Assembly: GCA_023435705.1 (NCBI GenBank)
Contig: JAEYRH010000016.1
Location: forward strand, 434,001 to 498,000
Length of the DNA: 64,000 nt
Direction: 5' to 3'
Source of the DNA: Bacillota bacterium
GTDB taxonomy: Bacteria; Bacillota; Clostridia; Christensenellales; UMGS416
Shown: piece after piece, positions 33,835 to 41,006 of the stretch
How positions within the stretch are numbered: the stretch's first letter is position 1
How the letters are laid out: each line of letters begins with the position of its first letter
The notes under the pieces: model-generated
Told to the model about the DNA's origin: nothing
The model's input: only the letters and a program-made list of their open reading frames with translations
Databases searched by the model: none
Made by a program: the position numbers and the translations under genes

Positions 33835-34343
33835 GCGTGTTTGTACGCCTTGCAGAAACAGAGGATGCCGAAGCAATTCACGGCATCCTCCAATCTTCTT
33901 TTGGCGAGTATCAATCGCTGCTGAAGCTTTCAGAAAAACCAGCGGCACTGCTGGAAACAGCGGAAGACATTCGGGCTGCCATGGAAAGCCAGACGGTGTT
34001 GGTGGCAATCTACAACCGCATGAAAATGGTGGGCACCATCCGGGTGAGGAAGCTGAGCGACGCCGTGGCCTACATCAGCCGGTTTGCGGTGCCTCCTACC
34101 TGGCAGCAGAGCGGCGCGGGGTCGGCGCTGATGGAAGCGGCCGTGGAATGGTGCCGTCAGCAGGGCTTCCGGGCAGTCACGCTGCACACAGCTGTCAAGA
34201 TGATCCCGCTGGCGCGCTTCTATCACGGCTTCGGGTTTTATGTGCACAGTGTGGAAGTGACAAAGGCGGGTTACCGACGGGGGCTGTTTGTGAAGGAGCT
34301 GGAAGAATGCGGCGACCTGGATTTTGACCGGCTGACTGTGTGA
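33831..34343 (+). CDS. GNAT-family N-acetyltransferase, last gene of the arg operon
   Basis: 170 aa with a GTG start overlapping the argF stop (GTGA), so it is translationally coupled. The GNAT fold is seen from RLAETEDAEAIHGIL at the start, the acetyl-CoA loop FAVPPTWQQSGAGSALM (Q-x-x-G-x-G variant QQSGAG) and FYHGFGF near the end. Its place in the arg operon raises the possibility that it is a short N-acetylglutamate synthase of the kind known in actinobacteria, since no argA or argJ is nearby. It could equally be an unrelated acetyltransferase. The family is sure, the substrate is not. Confidence 0.8.
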   Translation: MSVFVRLAETEDAEAIHGILQSSFGEYQSLLKLSEKPAALLETAEDIRAAMESQTVLVAIYNRMKMVGTIRVRKLSDAVAYISRFAVPPTWQQSGAGSALMEAAVEWCRQQGFRAVTLHTAVKMIPLARFYHGFGFYVHSVEVTKAGYRRGLFVKELEECGDLDFDRLTV

Positions 34344-34402
34344 CACTGTTGCAGATCGGCTTCCTGCCATATCAATCCAGAGCTCAAGAATGGTATACTG
34401 TT

Positions 34403-34433
34403 ATGCAGACGGTTTTGCCGCCTGCATTTTTTT
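34403..34433 (+). terminator. Rho-independent terminator of the arg operon
   Basis: Stem ATGCAG-A-CGG / CCG-C-CTGCAT with one A-C mismatch, loop TTTTG, followed by seven T residues (34427-34433). Confidence 0.88.
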
Positions 34434-34454
34434 ACCGAAAACAGAAAAAAGCTA

Positions 34455-34485
34455 TTGACTTTGACGTCGCGTCATCGGCTAAGCT
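34455..34485 (+). promoter_or_regulatory. MerR-type promoter with operator dyad in a 19-bp spacer
   Basis: TTGACT (34455-34460) and TAAGCT (34480-34485) are 19 bases apart, two longer than normal. The spacer holds the dyad TGACG-TCG-CGTCA (34462-34474). This is the hallmark of promoters untwisted by MerR-family activators, and the gene downstream encodes such a protein. Confidence 0.75.
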
Positions 34486-34513
34486 GGAGCGGAAGAAAGG
34501 AGGTCATGCGCAC

Positions 34514-35488
34514 ATGGGACTCATCACAATCCGGCAGGTCTCAGATTCCTTCGGCATCACGCCCCGCACGCTGCGGTATTATGAGCAGATCGGGCTGCTG
34601 GACAGCTGCCGCCAGCCCGGCTCGGCTTATCGGGCTTATGATCAGGAATCCATCCTGCGCCTGCAGCAAATCATCATCCTGCGAAAGCTTCGCATTCCCT
34701 TGAAAGCCATTGGCAACATCCTGAAAAGCAATGACGCTTCGCTGGCGATCGATGCATTCCACCGGGCTTGTGCCGAAACCGATATTGAGATCGAAGCACT
34801 CTCCACCATCCGGACCATCCTGACCGCATTGATTCGGCGCTTGCAGGAGCGCGGCCAGATCCAAGTGGAAGCAGATTTATTCGACGATGATACCTTGCTG
34901 CGCCTGATCGAATCCTTGTCTTTGGACAAAATCCGCTTCAAGGAGGAACCTACCATGGAAGATCTGAACAAGGCAAGCAAAAACCTGTCAAAGCTCACCG
35001 ACGTGCGCATTGTCTATCTGCCGCCGGCCACAGTGGCTGCCAGCCAATACGTGGGAGAGAACCCGGAAATGAACGCCGCCGCCATGCTCGACAAATTCGT
35101 GATGGAAAGCGGCCTGACCGGCATCAAGCCCGACCTCAGGCATTACGGGTTCAACCACCCGAACCCCAGTGAAAACAGCCCCACCTACGGTTACGAGATG
35201 TGGGTGACGATCCCGGACGACATGGAGGTGCCGGAACCATTGGTGAAGAAGAAGTTCCCAGGTGGTTTGTATGCCGCGCACATGATCCAGATGGGCAATT
35301 TCCATGAATGGGAGTGGCTTTGGGACTGGGCGCACAACAATCCGGATTTCGCGCCCAACATCCTTGAGGATGGCGGCGAATGCATGCATGGGCTGCTGGA
35401 AGAACACCTGGATTACATCCACCATGTGGGGCAGCCTGATGATGGCATTCAATTGGATCTGTTGATTCCGATCAAGGTAAAGGAATAG
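34514..35488 (+). CDS. MerR-family transcriptional regulator with GyrI-like effector domain
   Basis: 324 aa. The N-terminal MerR winged helix (residues 3-70; ITIRQVSDSFGITPRTLRYYE) and a dimerisation helix are followed from about residue 150 by a GyrI/AraC-effector-binding-like domain (VRIVYLPPATVAASQYVG; LLIPIKVKE at the end). This architecture is that of BmrR/BltR-like multidrug sensors. The ATG at 34514 follows AAGGAGGT (34497-34504); the frame is open further upstream, but there it runs through the arg terminator. It probably activates its own promoter. No efflux gene is directly downstream, so its target is unknown. Confidence 0.88.
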   Translation: MGLITIRQVSDSFGITPRTLRYYEQIGLLDSCRQPGSAYRAYDQESILRLQQIIILRKLRIPLKAIGNILKSNDASLAIDAFHRACAETDIEIEALSTIRTILTALIRRLQERGQIQVEADLFDDDTLLRLIESLSLDKIRFKEEPTMEDLNKASKNLSKLTDVRIVYLPPATVAASQYVGENPEMNAAAMLDKFVMESGLTGIKPDLRHYGFNHPNPSENSPTYGYEMWVTIPDDMEVPEPLVKKKFPGGLYAAHMIQMGNFHEWEWLWDWAHNNPDFAPNILEDGGECMHGLLEEHLDYIHHVGQPDDGIQLDLLIPIKVKE

Positions 35489-35500
35489 TCAGAAATTGCA

Positions 35501-35532
35501 GAAAAAGAACCGCTCGTGTTTTGAGCGGTTCT
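35501..35532. terminator. Bidirectional terminator between the MerR-type gene and adhE
   Basis: Perfect 10-bp stem AGAACCGCTC / GAGCGGTTCT with loop GTGTTTT. On the minus strand it is followed by TTTTTC (good T tract, for adhE); on the plus strand by CTCATTTC. Confidence 0.85.
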
Positions 35533-35547
35533 CTCATTTCATTGAAA

Positions 35548-38142
35548 CTAGAATGCCTTTTTATAGATCTCTTCAAGCTCCTTCACCAGAGGCATCCTGG
35601 GGTTCGCCGTGGTGCACTGGTCTTCAAAAGCCCTGTCCGCAAGCTCGGGCACCTTGGCCAGAAAAGCCTCCCGCTCCACCCCGCATGCCCCGATGGTCAC
35701 AGGGATATCAAGCCTCTGCATCAAGGAGCGTACTGCGCCGGCCAGGCTCGCCACGCCTTCCGCCGCGGTGTTCGCGGGCAGTCCAAGGGCGCGGGCAATC
35801 TCAGCATATTTCTCATCAGCGATGAACTTCTCATACTTGGGGAAGGACACAAATTTGCTGGGTTTCTTCCCGTTGTATTCGATCACATGGGGCAGCAGCA
35901 CGGCGTTGGCCCGGCCATGGGGGATGTGGAACTCGCCGCCCAGCTTGTGGGCCAGGCTGTGGTTGACGCCAAGGAAGGCGTTGGTGAATGCCATGCCGGC
36001 AATACAGCTGGCATTGTGCATCTTTTCACGGGCGACTCGGTCGTCACCGTTTTCATATGCACGGGGCAAATATTCAAAGACCAGCTGTATGGCTTTCATC
36101 GCAAGTGCATCGGTGTAGTCACTGGCCAGCACGCTCACATATGCCTCAATGGCGTGGGTGAGCACATCCATACCGGTGTCGGCGGTGATCGTCTTGGGCA
36201 CCGTCATCACAAAGTCCGGGTCGATGATCGCAATGTCCGGCGTCAGCTCATAATCGGCCAGAGGGTACTTCACATTGTGGGCCCGGTCGGTGATGACTGC
36301 AAAGGAAGTGACTTCCGAGCCAGTGCCTGACGTGGTGGGAATCGCCACCATGCGGGCTTTCTTTCCAAGCCTCGGAAACTTATAGACCCGCTTGCGGATG
36401 TCCATGAACTTTAGCTTCATTTTGGCGAAATCCGCCTCCGGGTGCTCATAGAAAAGCCACATGCCTTTTGCGGCATCGATCACCGAGCCGCCACCCAACG
36501 CAATCACGACGTCCGGCTTGAACGCTGCCATCTGCCGGGCTCCGTTCATCACAGTTTCCACTGACGGGTCTGGTTCCACCTCAGAATAGATCTCGCTGTG
36601 CACATACCCCTCGCGCTTACGCAGGTAATACAGCACTTTATCCACATAGCCGAGCTTTACCATATAAGGGTCGGTGACGATGAATGCCCTGGTGATCTCC
36701 GGCATTTTCTCAAGGTACTGCACCGAACCGCTCTCAAAATAGATCTTCTCCGGGATTTTGAACCACTGCATGTTCACTCTCCTGCGGGCCACCCGCTTGC
36801 GGTTGATCAGGTTCACAACTGTCACGTTGCTGGTTGTGGAGTTCCTGCCATAAGATCCGCAGCCCAGCGTGAGCGACGGCATGTTGGTGTTGTAGATGTC
36901 ACCGATGGCTCCCTGCGAAGATGGTGAGTTGATGATGAGCCTGCCCACCTTGATGGTGCGGGCAAACAAATCCCTTACGGCCTCGTCTTCGGTGTGCACC
37001 ACCGCCGAGTGGCCGAGGCCGCCAAAGGCCACCACGGCCTCGCTCAGCGTGACACCCTCATGGTAATCCTCCACCACGTAGTACGCGAGGATCGGGCTCA
37101 GCTTTTCTCTGGAGAGCGGGTGCTCCGGCCCCACGCCTTGCAGCCTGGCGATCAATATCTTGGTGCTTTCCGGCACGGTGATGCCGCAATTGGCCGCGAT
37201 CACAGAGGGAGGCTGCCCCACAACGGCTGGGTTCATGGCCTTCTTGTTCTCGTCAATGGCATATCCCGCAAGCTTGGCAGTGTCGGTTTCATCCAGGAAC
37301 ACACAGCCATTTTCAGCCATATACCGCTCGAACCTGTCCTGAATGGCCCGGTCTACAATGACCGCCTGCTCGCTCGCGCAGATCATGCCGTTGTCAAATG
37401 TCTTGGATAAAATCAAGTCGGTGCAGGCCCGCTCCACATTGGCGGTTTTCTCGATGTAGCAAGGCACATTGCCGGGCCCCACGCCCAGAGCAGGCTTGCC
37501 GGTGCTGTAGGCGGCCTTGACCATGCCGGCACCGCCGGTGGCCAGCACCAGAGACACGCCCTTGTGGTTCATCAGGTATTGCGTGGCGTCCAGCGATGGG
37601 TTTTCAATCCACTGCACACAGTGCGTAGGCGCACCGGCATTCACAGCAGCATCCCGGAGAATCCGGGCCGCCTGCATGCTGCACCGCTGAGCCGAAGGGT
37701 GGAAAGCGAAGATGATCGGGTTGCGGGCTTTCAATGCGATGATCGCCTTAAACATTGTGGTGGATGTTGGGTTCGTGACAGGTGTGACACCTGCTATTAC
37801 GCCCACAGGCTCGGCTATTTCCTCATAATCCTCCATCTCATTGTCTTCCACAACGCCAACGGTCTTGATACCCTTGATGCTGTGATAAACACTCTCGGTG
37901 GCAAAGAGGTTCTTGGTGATCTTGTCCTCATATACGCCCCTGCCCGTTTCTTCCACGGCCATACGGGCAAGTTTCATGTGGTTTTCCACGCCAGCCAGAG
38001 CCATGGCTTCCACCACTTGATCCACTTGCTGCTGGTTCATGCGCAGGAACCCATCGAGCGCCTGCCTGGCATGATCAACCAATGTGTCAATCTGGATCTG
38101 GTATTCAGGCTTTTCAGCCATGCTGACTTCTTTCTTTGACAT
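35548..38142 (-). CDS. adhE: Bifunctional acetaldehyde-CoA/alcohol dehydrogenase
   Basis: 864 aa, standard for AdhE. The N-terminal aldehyde dehydrogenase domain (about 1-440) has its catalytic Cys at about 250 in NGMICASEQAV. A linker leads to the iron-dependent alcohol dehydrogenase (about 455-864), with NAD block GGGSVIDAAKGMW and iron ligands in HSLAHKLGGEFHIPHG. It reduces acetyl-CoA to ethanol in two steps, reoxidising NADH during fermentation, and normally forms spirosomes. AAAGGAG precedes the ATG at 38142. The promoter carries two Rex-type operators, so expression should rise when NADH is high. Confidence 0.97.
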   Translation of the reverse strand: MSKKEVSMAEKPEYQIQIDTLVDHARQALDGFLRMNQQQVDQVVEAMALAGVENHMKLARMAVEETGRGVYEDKITKNLFATESVYHSIKGIKTVGVVEDNEMEDYEEIAEPVGVIAGVTPVTNPTSTTMFKAIIALKARNPIIFAFHPSAQRCSMQAARILRDAAVNAGAPTHCVQWIENPSLDATQYLMNHKGVSLVLATGGAGMVKAAYSTGKPALGVGPGNVPCYIEKTANVERACTDLILSKTFDNGMICASEQAVIVDRAIQDRFERYMAENGCVFLDETDTAKLAGYAIDENKKAMNPAVVGQPPSVIAANCGITVPESTKILIARLQGVGPEHPLSREKLSPILAYYVVEDYHEGVTLSEAVVAFGGLGHSAVVHTEDEAVRDLFARTIKVGRLIINSPSSQGAIGDIYNTNMPSLTLGCGSYGRNSTTSNVTVVNLINRKRVARRRVNMQWFKIPEKIYFESGSVQYLEKMPEITRAFIVTDPYMVKLGYVDKVLYYLRKREGYVHSEIYSEVEPDPSVETVMNGARQMAAFKPDVVIALGGGSVIDAAKGMWLFYEHPEADFAKMKLKFMDIRKRVYKFPRLGKKARMVAIPTTSGTGSEVTSFAVITDRAHNVKYPLADYELTPDIAIIDPDFVMTVPKTITADTGMDVLTHAIEAYVSVLASDYTDALAMKAIQLVFEYLPRAYENGDDRVAREKMHNASCIAGMAFTNAFLGVNHSLAHKLGGEFHIPHGRANAVLLPHVIEYNGKKPSKFVSFPKYEKFIADEKYAEIARALGLPANTAAEGVASLAGAVRSLMQRLDIPVTIGACGVEREAFLAKVPELADRAFEDQCTTANPRMPLVKELEEIYKKAF

Positions 38143-38204
38143 CTCGGATACTCCTTTCAGTCCGTTTCCTCCGGGCTTCCGCCGGCCTGCGCATCGCCCC
38201 GAGA

Positions 38205-38222
38205 TTGTTAATTATTTAACAA
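38205..38222. promoter_or_regulatory. Rex operator 1 (perfect)
   Basis: TTGTTAA-TTAT-TTAACAA is a perfect match to the Rex consensus TTGTTAANNNNTTAACAA. It lies at the predicted adhE transcription start, just downstream of the -10. Confidence 0.9.
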
Positions 38223-38226
38223 TTAC

Positions 38227-38255
38227 AGTATAGAAGATTGTTAAAGTTTTGTCAA
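38227..38255 (-). promoter_or_regulatory. adhE promoter
   Basis: On the minus strand a perfect TTGACA (38255-38250), a 17-base spacer and TATACT (38232-38227). The -35 lies within the second Rex-like site. Confidence 0.85.
38238..38255. promoter_or_regulatory. Rex operator 2 (imperfect)
   Basis: TTGTTAA-AGTT-TTGTCAA differs from the Rex consensus at two positions in the right half-site and overlaps the adhE -35. The distance between the two sites is 33 bases, about three helical turns. Confidence 0.65.
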
Positions 38256-38315
38256 TGTCTTATGGCCTACGACTAGTTAGAATATTAGCCCGATAATTTG
38301 TGCAATCTGAAAGAA

Positions 38316-38348
38316 ATAAAAACAGGCGGAGCGATACGCCCCGCCTGT
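38316..38348 (-). terminator. Rho-independent terminator after the DUF368 gene
   Basis: Minus-strand stem ACAGGCGGGGCG / CGCTCCGCCTGT with loop TAT and one G-T pair, then TTTTATTT. Confidence 0.85.
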
Positions 38349-38367
38349 CTAAAACGCAACAATATGA

Positions 38368-39225
38368 TTACTTGCCTTCTTTGAGCGACTCCTTCTTCCC
38401 CATCCACAGCGATGCGCCTAACCCGAGCAGGAACACCACTGTGCAGATGAGCGGCACCGGGAACACGCCTGGCACAATGATCAGCGTGGAGCCGATGACG
38501 ATGCCCAAAATGATGTGATACATCGTGGCGTGGGCATGGTCAAAGAGCCAGTTCATGAGCTTGGCCAACGCCAGCACGCACGCCGCGATCCCGATGAAGA
38601 ACGGGATGATGACCGCCAGATTGAGGCTGCTGAGGCCGGCCATCAGTGGTTCCAGCAGGCCCAGGAAGATCAGGAAGTTGGACGGACCAAGCCCGGGCAG
38701 CACCGCGCCCAATCCCATCAGTGCGCCGGTGAAGAGCCAAACCCACACGCTTTCTGTCGGAATCTGCGTGGCACCTACGTTTTGCAACAAATATAGACTG
38801 GCATAAGTCACGATAGTCACACCAACCAGTACTGCCCAGTGGCTCTTCTTCCTGCCCTGCTCTCCGGACTTTTTGAAGATGGATGGCAGCGTGCCGGCGA
38901 TGCCACCGATGAAGAACCAGATCAGGAATGTCTCATATTGCTCGAACAACGATTTCAACAGCACAGCGAAAAGGAACAGCCCAAGCAGAGCGCCAACGCC
39001 CACCGGCAACAAAAAAAGAAAATTCTTTTTGAAGTTATGCCTGAAGTCACCGAGGAAACGCATCATGGGCTCGTAGATGCCAAGCACAACAGCCAGCACG
39101 CCGCCGCTGATGCCCGGCAGCAGGAAGCCCGACACGATGATCATGCCCTTGATCACACGCAGTATCCACTGGCCGGGCGAATCATTTTCCAATACGGGCT
39201 GCAACTTCTGATGATCGCTGCTCAT
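38368..39225 (-). CDS. DUF368 polyprenyl-phosphate transporter (PopT family)
   Basis: About 285 aa with eight or more hydrophobic segments. Two inverted-type repeats carry the family signatures GFLLPGISGGVLAVVLGIYE (early) and VLPGLGPSNFLIFLGLLEPL (late). DUF368 proteins were recently shown to return undecaprenyl phosphate across the membrane for reuse in wall synthesis. The frame extends to a TTG at 39249; the ATG at 39225 fits the family start but its SD is weak, so the start is uncertain. It is a single gene with its own terminator. Confidence 0.88.
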   Translation of the reverse strand: MSSDHQKLQPVLENDSPGQWILRVIKGMIIVSGFLLPGISGGVLAVVLGIYEPMMRFLGDFRHNFKKNFLFLLPVGVGALLGLFLFAVLLKSLFEQYETFLIWFFIGGIAGTLPSIFKKSGEQGRKKSHWAVLVGVTIVTYASLYLLQNVGATQIPTESVWVWLFTGALMGLGAVLPGLGPSNFLIFLGLLEPLMAGLSSLNLAVIIPFFIGIAACVLALAKLMNWLFDHAHATMYHIILGIVIGSTLIIVPGVFPVPLICTVVFLLGLGASLWMGKKESLKEGK

Positions 39226-39364
39226 CTCATTTACATCCAATCTGGGCAAATTGCCGGGAAAACCCCGGCTGCCACAATGTGGTTATTATACCATAGTATA
39301 TGGAAGGAATAGAAGAAAACCCGTGTGTAAAACGACTTCAGTGCTCAGAATTAACAGATACCCG

Positions 39365-40282
39365 CTACTCCCCTTCTTTTTTGGTTTCCTCTTGCTTCTG
39401 CTCCCTTGGGTTGAAGATGACAACCCGGTCACCATCCATCTCCACACGCAAGCGGGAGCGGCCCCGGATGCCGATCTGAGCAAGATACTCCGTAGGGATC
39501 TGAAGGCGGCCGGTTCCGTCCACCACCGCCAGTTCCACATGCTGCTCGCTCTCATTGAGATTCTTCACATTTTGGAGCTCGTCCATGTAAGAAACTCTGT
39601 TCACATATTCACTGGAGGTGCGCCCGTCACGAATGGCGACAATGCGATCCACCTTGCCGGAAAGCGACGTATCGTGGGTCACGATGATAATGGTGATACC
39701 CAGTTGGCGGTTGACCTCGCGGAAAATATCCAGAATCATGTCGGCAGTGCGGTTGTCCACCGATCCGGTGGGTTCATCAGCCAACAGGATCTTGGGCCGG
39801 TTGGCCAGCGCTATGGCAATCGCCACCCGTTGCTGCTCCCCACCTGATAGCTGGCTCAGGCGGTTTCTCCAGCGGTGTGACAAACCCACGAGCTCCAGCA
39901 TCTCCCGCGCACGCTCCTGCCTCGCCCGCTCATTGGTCAGCACCATTGGGAGCTGGATGTTTTCAATTGCGGTCATATAGGAGATCAGGTTGCGGGCATT
40001 GTTCTGCCAGATAAAGCCGACCGTCTCACGCTTATATTTCACATAGTCCTTGTCTGTAAACTTCAGCATGTTTTTGCCGTCTACCAGCAGCGTGCCCGCA
40101 CTTGGCCTGTCCAGACCGCCGATCATGTTGAGCAGCGTGGATTTGCCCGAACCGGATTTGCCGATGATTGCCATCAACTCGCCGGATTCCACAGTCAAGT
40201 CCAGGCCTTGCAACGCCACAACCTCAGTTTCAGAGGTTTTGTAGATCTTGACAAGGTTTTCAGCCAGAATCATTTCGCTCAC
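39365..40282 (-). CDS. ABC transporter ATPase (LolD/MacB type) with C-terminal AbrB-like domain
   Basis: 305 aa. A normal ATPase of about 220 residues (Walker A GKSGSGKST, signature LSGGEQQR, Walker B ILLADEPTGSVD) is followed by a linker and about 45 residues resembling a SpoVT/AbrB swapped-hairpin fold (VDGTGRLQIPTEYLAQIGI...LRVEMDGDRVVIFNP). In transcription factors that fold dimerises and binds DNA; here it may hold two ATPases together. The tail ends in a charged run. The start ATG overlaps the end of the preceding ATPase gene by four bases (ATGA). Last gene of the four-gene exporter operon. Confidence 0.88.
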   Translation of the reverse strand: MSEMILAENLVKIYKTSETEVVALQGLDLTVESGELMAIIGKSGSGKSTLLNMIGGLDRPSAGTLLVDGKNMLKFTDKDYVKYKRETVGFIWQNNARNLISYMTAIENIQLPMVLTNERARQERAREMLELVGLSHRWRNRLSQLSGGEQQRVAIAIALANRPKILLADEPTGSVDNRTADMILDIFREVNRQLGITIIIVTHDTSLSGKVDRIVAIRDGRTSSEYVNRVSYMDELQNVKNLNESEQHVELAVVDGTGRLQIPTEYLAQIGIRGRSRLRVEMDGDRVVIFNPREQKQEETKKEGE

Positions 40283-41004
40283 AGGCCACTCGCCTCCCCT
40301 TCCGCAGGGAATGTGTGAATCGCTTCATCCACGATTGCGCCGTCATCCAGCGCGTATACGTGGTCAGCCAGCTCCATCATGTTGGGATCATGGGTGGTCA
40401 TCACAATCGTGATGCCTTCGCACCGCACCAACTCCCGAAACAGCTTCATAACCTGCAGCCCCATGTGGGTGTCCAGTTCGGCGGTGGGTTCATCGGCAAA
40501 TATCACCTTAGGCCGGTGGGCGATGGCGCGGGCAATAGCAACACGTTGCTGCTCACCGCCGGAAAGCTCGCCAGGCCGGTGTTTCATTCGGCTTTTCAGG
40601 CCAATGTACCCCAGGCATTCCTCCACCCGGGGCTGCCAGAGCTTTCTTGGAACGCCGCTGAGGCGCAGGGCGAACTCCACGTTTTCATATGCGGACATCA
40701 AGCCGATCAGCGCAACCGACTGGAACACAAAGCCACACTGGGTGCGGCGCAGCTTGTCGCGCTGCCCCTCATGCATCATCGTGATATCCTTGCCGTCAAA
40801 GAACACCTTGCCGCTCGTGGGTTGGTCCAGAGCACCGAGTATGTTCATCAATGTGGTCTTGCCGGAGCCGGAACGGCCTTTGAGGACCGTGAGCGTGCCG
40901 GGCATCACATCGATGGTGATGTCTTTGAGCGCATGCACCCGTTCTCCGCCTGACTGAAAGATACGGTTTACATTGTCTGTGGAGATGATCGGGCTTCTCT
41001 CCAT
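40279..41004 (-). CDS. ABC transporter ATPase (LolD/MacB type)
   Basis: 241 aa with Walker A GRSGSGKTT, signature LSGGEQQR, Walker B VIFADEPTAELD and the H-loop TTHDP. It follows the FtsX-like permease gene by two bases and overlaps the next ATPase gene, so permease, ATPase 1 and ATPase 2 are made together. Two different ATPases for one permease suggest a heterodimeric NBD pair. It belongs to the type VII ABC (mechanotransmission) group by family, exporting lipoproteins, peptides or drugs, or sensing them; the substrate is unknown. Confidence 0.92.
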   Translation of the reverse strand: MERSPIISTDNVNRIFQSGGERVHALKDITIDVMPGTLTVLKGRSGSGKTTLMNILGALDQPTSGKVFFDGKDITMMHEGQRDKLRRTQCGFVFQSVALIGLMSAYENVEFALRLSGVPRKLWQPRVEECLGYIGLKSRMKHRPGELSGGEQQRVAIARAIAHRPKVIFADEPTAELDTHMGLQVMKLFRELVRCEGITIVMTTHDPNMMELADHVYALDDGAIVDEAIHTFPAEGEASGL

Positions 41005-41006
41005 CC

